Source: Volutella citrinella (taxonomy: Eukaryota > Ascomycota > Sordariomycetes > Hypocreales > Nectriaceae). Taken from it: a stretch of 64,000 nucleotides of DNA. Below, piece by piece: positions 63,972 to 64,000 of the stretch; position 1 is the stretch's first letter, and each line of letters opens with the position of its first letter. The notes below the pieces were generated by a model that saw only the letters and a list, made by a program, of their open reading frames with translations, was not told where the DNA came from and searched no databases. Position numbers and translations under genes: made by a program. The stretch covers positions 4,526,001 to 4,590,000 of the forward strand of contig JAWZSP010000006.1 in assembly GCA_034401135.1 (NCBI GenBank). The letters are read 5' to 3'.

Positions 63972-64000
63972 CACCGAGTGTCAAGGACGGTCAACAGTGA

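Noticed and set aside
1..64000. CRISPR arrays, bacterial promoters, Shine-Dalgarno sites
   Set aside because: The genome is eukaryotic; the repeats present are tandem units, LTRs or RIP debris.

Overview
The window is nuclear DNA of a filamentous ascomycete (Pezizomycotina). The evidence is frequent 46-98 bp introns with GT..AG ends and CTAAC-type branch points, two Zn2Cys6 zinc-cluster regulators, fungal-only families (DUF7730, NLR-type N-terminal domain, NmrA reductases), and AT-rich blocks that look like repeat-induced point mutation (RIP). Placement in Sordariomycetes/Hypocreales is inference. Short TTAGGG-type arrays and dense decayed repeats at the right end suggest a subtelomere. Spliced gene models were built by reading; most total an exact multiple of three across all exons, which supports them.

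Left part (1-20 kb): live genes among relics. Present are an enoyl-reductase-like MDR gene with a broken or missing 5' end, two short-chain dehydrogenases (1751-2716 and 12919-14001), a zinc-cluster regulator (3447-5140), a DUF7730 gene (8232-9785) and an acetoacetate-decarboxylase-fold gene (17772-18745). Relics are an ankyrin fragment, an NLR whose NACHT domain has been cut out (5880-7081), an F-box-like pseudogene (11117-12094) and a subtilisin pseudogene whose catalytic Ser codon is now Tyr (19007-19875). At 20239-21151 one solo LTR is nested inside another of the same family, each with a perfect 5-bp target duplication. An AT-rich island and gene-poor DNA follow to 24.6 kb.

Middle part (24.6-53.4 kb): a dense metabolic cluster of 13 genes. 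In order: Baeyer-Villiger monooxygenase, class-C beta-lactamase/transesterase, secreted carboxylesterase, NmrA reductase, intracellular carboxylesterase, bicupin dioxygenase, amino-acid/choline-type permease, SnoaL-like protein, cytochrome P450, MDR oxidoreductase, zinc-cluster regulator, a second secreted carboxylesterase paralogous to the first, and another NmrA protein. There is no PKS, NRPS or terpene backbone gene. Secreted esterases, an importer and ring-opening or hydroxylating oxygenases fit uptake and breakdown of an ester or lactone, or tailoring of a product started elsewhere. That role is inference.

Right part (53.7-64 kb): a RIP-degraded AT-rich block with internal direct repeats ends in a clean 44-bp tandem repeat. 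It leads into a locus I cannot assign: an AT-hook protein and a 1358-residue protein in the same frame, separated by one TAA stop; a zinc-ribbon/coiled-coil protein; a standalone RNase H with its four catalytic acids; a duplicated RNase H tail; a BTB fragment; and a short head-to-head pair of telomere-type repeats. This is the best candidate in the window for an undescribed, possibly mobile or telomere-linked, system.
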